Positions 22,189-32,950 are shown, numbered from the stretch's first letter. The stretch is DNA of 64,000 nt from Gonocerus acuteangulatus (GCA_946811695.1 OX328124.1:57477459-57541458), one strand, 5' to 3'. Notes: generated by a model not told the origin, from the letters alone. A program made the numbers and translations.

Positions 22189-23678
22189 CACCCAGCGTCA
22201 AAATGTTAGACACACTATGCAAAATATTATTTTTGACTTTTCATTTGAATAGATCAACAAACAAATACGAATTCAATTATTTTTAACTTATCTTAAACTT
22301 ATCTGGCAATGTCATGTAGTATGTACACTGGAAGAAAAAATAATAAAAGAGGAATTTAAAATTCTGTGGCTTTTCCATCACCTTTTATTACTTCAAAAAT
22401 TCATTTTGGAATTGAATAAAATAATTTATTAATGTTTCCTGAGGTTTGTCGTCCCAGGAAGCTAGATTTTCACTTCTTAGCTCATTGGTTGTGGAATATT
22501 GTCTTGACTTCCTATGTACTCTTCTTCTGAGAATTCCCCAGGCATTTTTAATAATATTAAGGTCTGGAAAATTAGGTGGCCAATCAAGTTTGTCTATATT
22601 CTTTCAGATGATCCATTCCTTAATAATTCATACCGAATGGATTAGAGCATTGTCTTGCTGAAATGCAACTGAACCTTCTGTCATCTCATTGAAAGTGTTT
22701 TTTTTTTGTTCTTCTAATAACTTTTAATACACGTGTGAATATATTCTCTTAGACAGAAACACCAAGTAGCCTTTCTTCTTGAACCTAATATTTGCCCACA
22801 TTTCCTCCACTCACCTACCGCCGGGCTAATATAGCTTCTACTTTTCTTAAATCATGAAAATGAAAAGGAAAACCATCAAGTCCATCCAAATCAAATGTTT
22901 TCTCATCAGAAAAAATAACTTGCCTCCATTAATCGGTCCTTAAGATAACGTTTTCTGCAAAAGCCATTTTATGATGAAAGAGGTTTTCGCGTTACTTCTT
23001 TTCTCACTATGATTTTTGATCTTTCCAGTAATCCATGCACATTCCTAGACTTGGTATAAACACCGGCTTCCTCTGCAATTGCGTTGGCTGTCTTGCATGA
23101 ATTGGATGCAATTCTTATATCAATTACTTCTGCCTCATTCATGGAGGTGGTTGTCTTCCAGTTGAGCAATGGGTACCGTACGTCTCTGAACGGAATTATC
23201 CGGGTTACATTCGATAAACTTAGTTTTATGCGACTTGGAATCTCACTAAAACCCATATCATCCTTGTATAGCAAAGAAATTAAACGGCGCTCTTCTCTAG
23301 ACAACCACTTCTTTTTTCTTATACTTTAACTGGAAATTCACAACTGTTGTCATTGAAATTTACCACAGGAGAAATGGAAAATGTCCAATCGTAATGCTTT
23401 TCAAGGGTTAAGGTCTAAAAATTCCTTATCAACCATTAGAAAATTAAAGGATTGTGAATAACAACAAGTGTGTCTAACATTTTGACGCACCAAAATGAAG
23501 ACATTATCAGTTATTTATTTATCTCTTGATATAGCACAGAGATAAACTATAAATTAAATTTGTTTACTATAATTTACATTTGAAATAACTTATACAATTA
23601 GATTGAACCACAATTTGCAAAAAATTATATTCAGTTTTCGAAATTTCAAGGGTGTGTCTATCATTTTGACACTGAGTG
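22189..23678 (-). mobile_element. Tc1-like transposon, inactive
   Basis: The outer inverted repeats are about 27 bp. The left has CAGCGTCAAAATGTTAGACA and the right, inverted, has CAGTGTCAAAATGATAGACA, each flanked by the TA target (22187-22188 and 23679-23680). A second internal copy of the right-end motif lies at 23468-23488, so the right end has the IR/DR arrangement known from some Tc1 families. The coding strand is minus. Inserted in intron 2 of myoglianin. Confidence 0.85.
22440..23304 (-). pseudogene. Tc1-type DD34E transposase pseudogene
   Basis: The minus strand reads an N-terminal helix-turn-helix region (MSREERRLISLLYKDDMG, then ANAIAEEAGVYTKSRNVHG). After frameshifts and stops it reads the catalytic blocks: VIFSDEKTFDLDG with the first aspartate, QQDNALIHS with the second, and PDLNIIKNAWGIL where the third acidic residue (normally E in IENLWG) is K. 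Premature stops plus loss of the third catalytic residue make it inactive. Normal length would be about 340 residues; the intact stretch is 111. Confidence 0.8.
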
Positions 23679-24015
23679 TACCTGTGGGAGACTTTTCGAA
23701 CCAAAGCATAATAATATTGATATTATTACTCCACTGGGAATTTAAATAATTTTTTGGAAAGCAGCAGTCAAATATAACACCATTATTATACAAATATCTA
23801 TTTAGTAAATTTTGGATTGAATGTGAAGAATTTTATTACAACGAATAATTATTTATCTCTTTTTGTAACCTAATCTGTATACTCTCAGTATTTTGTCTCT
23901 TCAGTATTTCTAAGAGCTGATATTTTGTCCTAGAGCTGATAATACACGTTTCATGAAGTGTTTATGCACCTTGAAATTTTACTATAGTGCATCTTTTGGG
24001 TAGATATGATCTGCG

Positions 24016-24049
<34 letters not shown>

Positions 24050-24384
24050 GGTTTTTTTACATGTTAACCTCCTGAAAAGTGTCTGCCTTATTTATTATTC
24101 ATTGTAAAATTGCCTTAATTTTACATTAAAGATTGTTGGCATCTGAATAAAGCACTTTTTTTTTGGTCCATATTTTTCCCCCTTTCCCCCTTGCGCAGTA
24201 CTTGGTAAGTCTAGCCGACACTTACTTACCTTCTTATCTATCCAAGAGATGCACTCTAGAAAAATTTCAGGATACATAAAACAGTTAATGAAACATACGT
24301 TACCTGCTCACCGACTACTTTGTTTCATAGAGCTACCATTTTGAGATACCTCAATGAAGGCCAACATTTTTTTTTTCTTTTTAG

Positions 24385-24768
24385 GTACCATTTCTCGAGG
24401 TTCATACAACTCCATTCGGTAAGCATCGCCCGAAGCGGACAATTGGCCTCAATTGCCCAGAGAATTCAGATGAGACCCGCTGTTGCAGATACCCACTCAC
24501 AGTAGACTTCGAGGATTTCGGTTGGGACTGGGTTATTGCACCCAAAAAATACGAAGCAAACTACTGCTCTGGTGAATGCCCGTTAGTGTTCCTCCCCAAG
24601 TACCCACATACTCATATCATACGCCTGGCCAATCCTTCCGGCACTGCAGGTCCTTGCTGTGCCCCAAGGAAAGTTTCGTCTATTTCTATGCTCTACTTTG
24701 ACCAAGATTTTAATATTATTTACGGCCTTTTACCTGGAATGGTTGTAGACAGATGTGGCTGTTCCTAA
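24385..24768 (+). CDS. myo: Myoglianin, terminal exon with complete mature ligand
   Basis: Phase-0 acceptor (TTTTTAG) then 127 codons and TAA. Residues 1-18 finish the propeptide ([11 protein letters not shown]) and end in the furin site RPKR. The remaining 109 residues are the mature ligand, the same length as vertebrate myostatin. Nine cysteines occur in the GDF8/11 pattern: [35 protein letters not shown]. The [17 protein letters not shown] and FLPKYPHTH blocks are diagnostic of the myostatin/GDF11/myoglianin class rather than activin, BMP or TGF-beta proper. The ligand should be secreted, form a disulphide-linked dimer and signal through activin-type receptors to Smad2; this is family knowledge. 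The frame is intact with no premature stop. Confidence 0.95.
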   Translation, partial: VPFLEVHTTPFGKHRPKRTIGLNCPENSDETRCCRYPLTVDFEDFGWDWVIAPKKYEANYCSGECPLVFLPKYPHTHIIRLANPSGTAGPCCAPRKVSSISMLYFDQDFNIIYGLLPGMVVDRCGCS

Positions 24769-25040
24769 TTCCCAAACTCGTTTAGTTACCTACAACGAAA
24801 GGATAAAACTACTTAATTCACTTGGAGTTCATGGCGAACTATATACCTCAATGTTATTAATGGTAATACCTGCGGTAATCTAGTTTTTTTTTCAGCAGTA
24901 GAAATATAACAGTATCATTTGATAATAGTTGCTTTGTAGAAGTCCTGTATAAAGAGTGCCAGGTATATAAGTTTATGATTAAGAACTCTGCATTGTTGGT
25001 AATAATTTATTTGTTGATCATAATTAGAACGAAAAATAAA
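24769..25040 (+). promoter_or_regulatory. myo: Myoglianin 3' UTR start with poly(A) signal candidate
   Basis: The UTR follows the TAA at 24766-24768. The first AATAAA is at 25035-25040, and further AATAAA motifs follow within about 200 bp, so the true end is unclear. TACCTCA at 24844-24850 is a 7mer-A1 match to the let-7 seed, 76 nt after the stop. Regulation by let-7 is an inference only. Confidence 0.4.
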
Positions 25041-27200
25041 CATTTTTATTTTTCTAAATTATTTAAAAATATATAAATGAATTCAATAATGTTTCATGTC
25101 CAATAAAATCACTAATTAGAAAATGGAGTTTTAATGACTAGAAAAAAATAATGATTATATAGATTATGTAATGTGATAATATGAATTATATTGTTTAAGA
25201 TGGAATGTACAAAAATAAATTTACCATAGTTTTAACTAACCATTGAGAGTTATCATTACATTTAATTAACATCACAAGCATCTTGTTATTTTGTGAAACT
25301 TTTCTTTGTGATTTTTGTACTAATTGATCAAAATAGTGATAGATATTTGTATTTTAATAAGTATATGAAGTGATATAAATTTTCATAAGCTATTACATTT
25401 AGTGTTAAGAACAAAGAACATTGTGTGATACATTTATTAAAACACTCTAAGGTTTTCTTTTTCTTTTCTATAAATAATTTTATTTTATTTTGTACTTTAG
25501 GGAAAGTTTAGAAATAGTCTAAATGATCGATTTTTGTTGTTAATACTCATGGCTATAAGTGAAACTAATTTGCCTTTAAGCTGCCTTATACAAGTAAAGA
25601 TGTAAATTTAAAAAGAAAGAAGGATACGTAATGTAGGAAGAGCAAGGAAATGGTAAATGCGGTTAATAATACATTTTAAATAGTTTAACAGATCTGAATT
25701 ATGAGGTTTACATTACATTAATTTGAAATAACTCGCCTTACAGGATTGAAGTTTTTATTTCTCAAAATATGTTTAAAAAAATCCATTTAAACGTGAATGT
25801 TTCGACAAACAAGCACAAGGATACACACACAAACATATATCCAACAGCACTAAATAAAGAAATTTGATCACACATTAGTCACAAATACAAATGAAGTCTG
25901 TCAAGTGAAAAAAATGTTCCAAATAGCTCAACAATTGCTAAGCAATTTTTCCCCCCATAAGAGAAATATTGAAAATGTATTATTATCCATATTTTACACT
26001 TAAGATGAAGTTTTTTAAAAAAAATTATTTAAGCATACAGTCAATTAAGGAGTATTTTATATGTAACAAGAGATATTATTTTCAATGAGTGCTGGTGCTG
26101 ATCAAAGTTGGAAATTAAATTGGATATTCATGAATTTAATGTATTACATTAATAAGGGCTAAACGTATTGAGAGCTTTGAAAATGGCTGTAAGTAAATTT
26201 AAAATACAAAAAAAAAGTAGAGAGAAAAATGGGGAAAAAATGAAAAAAAAAAAAAAATGAAAAAGTACTAAAAAATTAAAAATAAGAAAAGACTGTGAGT
26301 AACTAGAAGATCTCTAGAGATTTGGGTACAAGGGGCAGTGAAGCGATGTACTGAGGGATTTTGTGATAAATATCTGGAATATTTTGAACTTTTTAAAAGA
26401 ACAGGAGCTCAGAGAATGCATAAATAAAGATCAGTAATACCGAAAAATGAAATCATTATATATTGTTAATTTTTGACACTCATAAGCAGTGCCAAAAATA
26501 AAATTTATAAATAGAAACAAACATTTAAGAGACAGCACAAAATAATAAAACATGGCAGTATTGAGATTGAATGACTGGTGACATGAAAATTAAATAAAAA
26601 CTTAGGCCAGGACAATATTTACTTAAATTATTAGCATTTAATGTTATACTTGTTTAGATTAATAATTGTTAAGAAATGCCAAACAAAACATGCATCCATT
26701 TTAGAAGAAACAAGTTTAGATTTGTATTTTAAAAAAAATAAAATAAATGTATAAGTTATTTATAACAATGTACTGCCATGTAATTAAATATCAATCATAA
26801 TGTTCCATGTTTGTTATATATGTTCCAAATATGTGTTGTCTTAAAATACAAGTAATCTTGTAAGAAATTATTTTTGGACTTTTATTCCAATTCATTTGGG
26901 TAGCAACCTTTATTTTATTTTAAAACAAGTTTATTTTTCTTTATTTAATTTGGATTTTAACAGCATTTAATCTTTGCTTTTCAGATGATTTGCTAAATAG
27001 TAGTTTGAGATTACAACAGTTAATAACAAATTTATTACTTTCTTGAATCTATTATTTTTCAAATGCAATTATTTTCTTGGTGAACAAAAAAAAAAAAAAA
27101 AAAAAAATACATGCAGAAGAAAAACATATAAATAAAAAGGTGATAAATATGTGTTGCATATAGTGACTAAATTAAATGTAAATGTATAAAATTATTAACA
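25041..27200. other. AT-rich stretch, possible long 3' UTR or intergenic
   Basis: No repeat end, coding frame or RNA gene recognised. Several AATAAA words and short A runs only (26210-26260, 27088-27108). Confidence 0.4.
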
Positions 27201-27214
27201 TTGTGGGTGGGTTA

Positions 27215-27362
27215 TAGAGAAATTGTACACGGAGTGAACAAATAAAAAATGAGTGGAACATACTTATGAGCACGTACTTATGAGCAAGTATTTGTGGAAC
27301 TACAAGTATGTGGAAAATACTTATGAGCAAGTATTTGTAATACTCTGTGTACAATTTCTCTA
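27215..27362. mobile_element. 148-bp mariner-like MITE
   Basis: The ends TAGAGAAATTGTACAC and GTGTACAATTTCTCTA are inverted over about 21 bp with one mismatch and begin and end in TA, the Tc1/mariner target. The interior has three related copies of ACTTATGAGCA...GTATTTGT. Non-coding. Confidence 0.7.
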
Positions 27363-27495
27363 CATGGATCCTACATGCTACCTGCATGGGCCCTAAATAA
27401 GGCGTCCACCCTTCCCAGTGGGCAGTTTATGGGAAGCCCGAAGTGAGTTGTCTGTCAAGGATTTGCTAATCCTATGTCCAGCATTTATCCATGTC

Positions 27496-27927
27496 TCAGC
27501 TAGAAATACCATTTCTTCTTAATTGCATTGCTTGATTTGGAGTAAAAATAAACATCTGGCAGTGAGGATATCCCTTAATGCCATTAAAAATTCCCTGTTG
27601 TTTATTTTCTTCCATTTCAAATTTAATTTGTGAAGAATAAATGACAAGGATGTTTTTTCCTCCAATAAATAATCCAGCTTCTTTAAGAGAAAACATCAAC
27701 AATTTCCTGGTGGGCCACTCCTTCCTCTCATAATAGGAGTATATGAGATTCTGAATAGCCTTCGAATCCAGGTCAGTCATTGCTTTCTTTCTCGGTCTCT
27801 TCTTCCCAGGAGTTGACAGCGGCTTATTTTTCTTTGAGGAACTCACAATTTGAGACATCATAGATCTGCTTATCTGAAGGGCCTCAGGAACTCTTCTGTG
27901 ATTTTCGATGTTGACAACATGACCCAT
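27496..27927 (-). pseudogene. DDE transposase N-terminal fragment
   Basis: A 143-codon frame on the minus strand. It begins with a helix-turn-helix-like segment (VPEALQISRSMMSQIV) and continues with STPGKKRPRKKAMTDLDSKA and IYSYYERKEWPTRKLL. This is the arrangement I know from the N-terminal region of arthropod IS630/Tc1-related transposases: a basic GKKR linker, then a second helical domain with (Y)xxKE(Y/W)PT. No DDE catalytic motif follows; downstream frames are closed. It is therefore a 3'-truncated remnant. It could alternatively be a domesticated DNA-binding protein, but the frame ends in unrelated sequence. Confidence 0.5.
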
Positions 27928-28548
27928 TTTAATTTTTTCTCAAAAAAAATAATTGTATAAACGAAGAACTGAAATACGGGACTGAGATTTCAAAACAAAG
28001 GGCTTACTACGAGGGTCTCTACTATTTCCTGCAGGTGTATCCATTATAAGCATTGCCAATCACTTAACAATAACAAGCGGGGTGTAAATCACTCAGTGAC
28101 AGAGTACAAACAGGGTGTAACAACAGATTGAGAGCAAAGGAGGCGGGGTTGGAGGGAGGGGGTTGGCTTTCCCCTCCTTGAGTGGAGGGTAGGGGTTATC
28201 CAGTGTACCAGGACTCAACGGACGGACTATAGATGTTAGTATCCAATATGCAGGCCTCAGGTTGGGGATTGGCACATTACAATCCAGCACTGTTCTTAGC
28301 ATATGTGCTAAATATGGTGAGCCTTATACTTAATCATAGAGACCTGATAATTTGATCTTACTATTCATTAGTGATTTCCTCCTCGACAAACTCCACAAAT
28401 ACACAATTTGACAGAACTATTTGGCCTAAAAACAACTTAAAATAGCTACATTCCTTCAAAAAGTACTAAGAGTAGCCCCCTTCTTTCAAGGGTTTTAACA
28501 CTAGTTCAACGACATGAAATAGCTATTCCCTAAGCATTATCTGGAAAA

Positions 28549-28738
28549 GGGAGTCTCCCATTGTCTAGTGGCTAGCGCCTGAGATTCATAAGCTGGAGAT
28601 GATGGGTTCAATTCCCACCGGTGGCAGGGATTTTCCCACCTCTCGGCTCGTTGGGAAAATTCCTCGCTGTACCCTGGATGTCCTAATGGCCTGTGGATGT
28701 CGAAGCGACATAAAAAAAAAAAATAAATAAATAAATAA
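28549..28738 (+). mobile_element. SINE family 1, full copy
   Basis: The plus-strand head (GTCTCCCATTGTCTAGTGG), box B-like GGTTCAATTCC, body and an A/AAAT-rich tail. Target duplication TCTGGAAAA at 28540-28548 and 28739-28747. The 3' hairpin has decayed on one side. Confidence 0.85.
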
Positions 28739-28879
28739 TCTGGAAAAATTGCAGTTAAATAAGCCCTGGCTTTGACTATCCCATCTTTCAACCTTAAATT
28801 AACTCAGTATAAAAAACACAATACAAACCCAACTGTTTTCCGCGATGAATTTAATGGATTCTGGTGAGAGTCCCTGCTA

Positions 28880-29315
28880 AACCAATATATGTATCCAAAT
28901 CCCCCTATGGTATTGGTTCAGCATATTTCCTTAACCATAATACTCACAACCTTTCTAAATAAAATCTCATCCAATTTTACTCCAGTAATTCTTTCTGTAG
29001 AGAATGCTCTGAATAAACTTGTACCAAGAGATAATTCTGTAACCATACATTCGGACTCATTATCAGCTTTAACTGCCATAAGTAATCCATATTCTGACCA
29101 TCCATTGGTTATTAGCATGATTGGAGGATTTGTATGGATTCCAAGCTAATGTTGGATACTGGGAATTGTAATAGAGGATTAAGCAGCTAACTTGGCTACT
29201 TTTGAAGAAGAAGCATTCAAAGAAGTACTACGTAACAATCTTGTAGCTTATATTAGATGTCAAATTAAATCAGCATGGATATTAACTGGTACACTATCAG
29301 AGAGAACAAATTTTA
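28880..29315 (+). pseudogene. LINE RNase H fragment
   Basis: The plus strand reads LSVENALNKLVPRDNSVTIH, then SDSLSALTAISNPYSDHPLV, corresponding to the middle of the ribonuclease H domain of an I-superfamily LINE (compare 30600-30720). It continues after frameshifts into a helical C-terminal segment. The glutamate and second aspartate regions are visible, but the first TDGS block is missing. Confidence 0.65.
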
Positions 29316-29487
29316 GGGTTTCCCCCTAGTGACTAACATCTTAGATTCCCATGGAGATGGTGGGTTCAAATCATACCGGCAGAAGGAATTTTCCCATCTC
29401 ACTGCTTGTTGAGAAAATTCACCGCTGCTTGGATGTCAGCACTAATGTTCCAGTTGTCGGTGCGCCGTAAAATAACCCGAAAAAATA
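29316..29487 (+). mobile_element. SINE family 1, diverged copy
   Basis: Head and box A are worn (CCCCTAGTGACTAACATC). GGTTCAAATCATACC replaces box B. The body and GGTGCGCCGTAAAA end are clear. It lies between the RNase H fragment and the next LINE. Target duplication not found. Confidence 0.7.
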
Positions 29488-29589
29488 AGGCTTCTCCTCA
29501 ATTGTCGATGACCTTAACTATAGAAGTGTAGAAGAGTAGAGGTACCCCTACCTCAAGTCAAGATCAGCCACACAGAGAAAGCTGTAAAT

Positions 29590-29973
29590 TTGGGGTCATT
29601 ATTTTAATAAAATATATCTTCGCTGAATATCGTCTCTACGGGCAAGAGAGGTCTCTATTTATAATCAATGGTAATTTGAGTGAAGATATGGGTGACAATA
29701 CAACTTCACAGGTTATAGAACAGGATTTAAATTCTCAGTAGAAAAAAACGAAGAGTATTGTCTTCTCAAGAAAAAGAGCAACTCCTGTCCCCCACATTAC
29801 ATTAAATCACCAACCCATTACTCAAAGTGAAACACTAACATTTCTTGGCATAACACTAGACAAAAACTAACATGGTTGCCCCATCTTAAAGAACTCGTTG
29901 ATAAATGCAAAAAATCATTGAATTTATTAAGGATTCTTAGTACTACACCAAATGGGGAGCTGACAAATGGACG
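29590..29973 (+). pseudogene. LINE reverse transcriptase C-terminal remnant
   Basis: With frameshifts the strand reads SRKKRRVLSSQEK-, TLTFLGITLDK- and KELVDKCKKSLNLLRIL-like pieces. These are the palm/thumb end of the reverse transcriptase (motifs D and E, the FLG block). They run directly into the open frame at 29974 and are the damaged upstream part of the same element. Confidence 0.65.
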
Positions 29974-31290
29974 ATGCTTACATTCTATCGATCGTTTACC
30001 AGGTCTCTTCTGGATTACGGATGTATAGCTTATTCATCAGCCAGCAAGACCACGCTTAAACTATTAGACACTATACACTATACAACATTACGCTTAGCAT
30101 CAGGTGCCTTCAGATCAAGCCCAGTCAAAAGGTTATGTGCTGAAACGGGAGAACCTCCACTGCAGTATCGGTGTAGAATAATTGCTTTAAAGTTTATTAT
30201 TAAAGCAAAGTCTCTTGGAACCCCATGTGTAACAGAATTTCTTAATAATAAAGATTCTGAAAAATATGATCAATCAAATCCTAAAAAGAAACCATTAATA
30301 ATTAGAACACATGAAGATACAAACCAAGCAATGGCACAAACTTTACTTTACCCTAAACATCACATTAACATACCCCCATGGGAAATGAAGAACTTAACCA
30401 TTGACCTAACATTGACTAAATACAAAAAAACAGATCCGATTGCTACTAACGCATATAACAAAATATTTAATTCCATCGTACTAGAAAGACCTGACAGTAC
30501 ATTCATCTTCACGGACGGATCAAAAACACAAACTGGAACAGGTGCAGCAGCAATAATTAATGACATCGTACATGCAATAAGACTACCCGACCATACTTCA
30601 GTATATTCAGCAGAGCGGCATGCCATTCTTCTCGCACTGACTAACATCCACAACTCAACTACTAACGATATTACAATTTGCACGGACTCACTGAGTTCTT
30701 TACTTTCCATGGGAAACATATATAGCACTAATCATCTTATCATCAAAATTCTAACTACATTATTTCAACTACCAAGTCAACACAAACATATCACGATGTT
30801 CTGGCTACCTGGTCATGTTGGTATATCACAAAGTACATCAGTAGACAAACAAGCAAAATTAGCAACACAGAGACCCTCAACAGACGTAGAAACCATAACT
30901 TCATCAGATTTATGTATCGTAGCACAAAACATCATACTGGACGACTGGCAAAAAGAATGGACTAAATCTGAAAACAAGTTAAGACAGGTTAAAAGCACAC
31001 CAAAAGCCTGGTTAAACGAAAACCTCACAAGACGGGAACAAGTAGTATTAACCAGGCTTAGAATTGGTCACTGCTTACTGACCCATGGATATCTAATGCA
31101 AAAGGCAGACAGACCAAGATGTAGGCATTGTAACGAGCATCTTACAGTAAAACACATACTTATAGACTGTAGACTGAGAAACAACTTGCAAATACCACAA
31201 AACTTAATTGACATATTATCACCAGGTAGCCCTTACATCTACACAATACTCCAACATTTAAAGACTAACAACACTTACTCTCGAATTTAA
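29974..31290 (+). CDS. LINE ORF2 C-terminal part with RNase H domain (438 codons open)
   Basis: This long open frame is the 3' half of a non-LTR retrotransposon ORF2. Residues 1-100 form the thumb (YRSFTRSLLDYGCIAYSSAS, LKLLDTIHYTTLRLASGAF). Residues about 165-300 form ribonuclease H, with catalytic acidic residues in FIFTDGSKT, SAERHAILLALTN, ICTDSLSS and the GHVGI...VDKQAK block. The C-terminus has LTRLRIGHCLLTHGYLM and a CRHC...H...C zinc-like motif. Possession of RNase H places it in the I superfamily rather than Jockey proper. The first ATG is not a real start; the element is 5'-damaged. The 3' untranslated part runs to the A/AAAT tail near 31673. Confidence 0.85.
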   Translation: MLTFYRSFTRSLLDYGCIAYSSASKTTLKLLDTIHYTTLRLASGAFRSSPVKRLCAETGEPPLQYRCRIIALKFIIKAKSLGTPCVTEFLNNKDSEKYDQSNPKKKPLIIRTHEDTNQAMAQTLLYPKHHINIPPWEMKNLTIDLTLTKYKKTDPIATNAYNKIFNSIVLERPDSTFIFTDGSKTQTGTGAAAIINDIVHAIRLPDHTSVYSAERHAILLALTNIHNSTTNDITICTDSLSSLLSMGNIYSTNHLIIKILTTLFQLPSQHKHITMFWLPGHVGISQSTSVDKQAKLATQRPSTDVETITSSDLCIVAQNIILDDWQKEWTKSENKLRQVKSTPKAWLNENLTRREQVVLTRLRIGHCLLTHGYLMQKADRPRCRHCNEHLTVKHILIDCRLRNNLQIPQNLIDILSPGSPYIYTILQHLKTNNTYSRI

Positions 31291-31673
31291 AAAACCTCAA
31301 TTTAAATATAATAAAATCTCGATTTAAATCTTAAATTCAACAACAAGTAAAAGTAAAATTTGTATTTATATTATTTATTTTTAGGCACTTATTTTTTAAC
31401 TTTGTTATATTATCTTATTGCTTATTGTTTTATCTCATTTTGTTTATTTTTTCATATTGTTGATTATATATTTTATTTTTTTTATTTTTTATTTTTTTTT
31501 TAGTTATTATTATTATTTCTTTTTTTCGTCTCATTATTATTTTTTTTCTTTGTTTTTTTTTTTTTTTTTACTTATATTTTTTTCAGGCTGTGACTGATTT
31601 TTAATATTATAGACTTCTGAAAAGAGACCATCGCCTAAGTTACGGGTCTGAAACAAATAAATAAATAAATGAT
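31291..31673 (+). mobile_element. 3' untranslated part of the I-type LINE
   Basis: T-rich sequence, then GAGACCATCGCCTAAGTTAC and a tail of AAAT units ending near 31673. The tail suggests an (AAAT)n-type LINE terminus. Confidence 0.55.
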
Positions 31674-31972
31674 AATAATAAAAGTGTCCACATGTTCAAA
31701 AGAGAAAATCCCATAGTGATAACAACGGAGGAACTAGATACAGCACCCGTGATCAGCACTCTTAATGGTGGAAGTTGGCTCCTTAATTAAATTTGAACAG
31801 AACACAGAAGAAACCCCACCTTCTAATGAACCGATTAGGTTTGATTTTACACCATCAATAAAAGCAATACTTGTGTCACGAGGCACAGAAAACTGGCAGT
31901 AGCTAACTTACACAGAAGAGGAAATTACTCCATCCACCTTCCTCTCCCTCATTTGTAATGAATGCTCTATAA

Positions 31973-32388
31973 AGCAGGTCATTCATGTTCCGATTTGCAG
32001 TAAGACTTAGTAGGATTACTAGTTGAACAGTCGGCTTCACTCACGCTCCGACTTGTTATGCAACTAGCGATCCAACTTTAGCCCTAGTCTGTTTTTTAAG
32101 ACTGTGTAGGTCGCTCACGAGCCAAAAGATGTATCGAGGGCACACTGGAGATGCTCGAAGGACAAGCACTGGCTGATCTAAGTTGGACGACTTTGATCCG
32201 ACTCCCCACTCACACTCTAACTCAATCGCCAGTCAGCTGTCAGTCCTTCGAGTCATCCCTCTAAATGTTCCGAATCATCCAACTAGACTTCCAACAGTCC
32301 AACAAGCCTATTTGCAATCCGAATTGTGGTCCAACTTCGGAAGGTGGAACATAAGTTGTACTGCAAATTGAAACGTGAATGGCCTGCT
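31973..32388. mobile_element. PIF/Harbinger-like MITE, copy 2
   Basis: 416 bp with ends AGCAGGTCATTCATG and GTGAATGGCCTGCT, alignable as reverse complements over about 33 bp. It corresponds to the element at 1229-1628. Flanks are TAA and AAA, an imperfect target duplication. The interior shares stretches such as CGACTT and CGGAAGGTGGA with copy 1. Confidence 0.65.
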
Positions 32389-32436
32389 AAAGTTATTACA
32401 AAACTGGAGTAATCATTTTACTGTTAAATGCATTTG

Positions 32437-32437
<1 letters not shown>

Positions 32438-32490
<53 letters not shown>
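32438..32490. repeat. Poly-A tract of about 53 bases
   Basis: Probably the tail of a retroposed sequence on the plus strand whose body could not be identified. Confidence 0.9.
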
Positions 32491-32498
<8 letters not shown>

Positions 32499-32530
32499 CA
32501 GTTATAAAGAACAAAATCAACAGCAGTACA

Positions 32531-32950
32531 TGGCCTAGGTTCCGCCAGGTGTGGTCCTGCCGTGACATCGCTGTACTCTCTGGACTGTCACAGTCCCGGG
32601 CTCTGGAGATTGTGGACACCCTCCCGGGGGAGGGGGCGAGCACAACTCCCAGTAGAGCCTTGCATGATTAAGTTTCCCCTGTTAAAGCATTTTTACAAGG
32701 AGAGCAGTGCAGCGGTGTCACGGTGGTTCTGGGCTCAGACGGTGCCCTTTCCGCGGTGTGGGCTGGAGGCTTATAGATTTTTTTTTTTTGTTGAATTTTT
32801 TTTTCTCTTTATTCTTTAATTCTATTCATTTTCTATACAATAAAATTAAAAAATGTATTTAAGATTTATTTAAAAGGTTCCTTCCTTTCGTTGGGTGCCC
32901 ATGACCTCCCGCGGTTGAATACACCCTTCAGAACAATAAAAAAAAAAAAA
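32531..32950 (+). mobile_element. Unidentified GC-rich retroposon with target duplication
   Basis: AACAGCAGTACA occurs at 32519-32530 and 32951-32962, immediately outside an element ending in AATAAA and an A tail. The first 250 bp are strikingly GC-rich (for example CCCTCCCGGGGGAGGGGG) against an AT-rich background. A T-rich part and the tail follow. No tRNA boxes are visible and no protein family was recognised, so it may be a SINE with an unusual head, a processed RNA, or a 5'-truncated LINE end. Confidence 0.7.

Larger units (their letters stand above)
20968..24384 (+). other. myo: Intron 2 of myoglianin (about 3.4 kb)
   Basis: GTAAGT at 20968 to TTTTTAG ending at 24384, phase 0. It contains a TA/GT microsatellite, a dead Tc1 element and an A run (24016-24046). 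The rest (about 21200-21480, 21600-22180, 23690-24010) shows nothing recognisable. Confidence 0.85.

Noticed and set aside
24320..24768. Separate small proteins in three frames over the last myoglianin exon
   Set aside because: The 61-codon frame at 24320 is a shadow. The 60-codon frame at 24586 is an internal start of the true frame, which enters from the splice acceptor at 24384.
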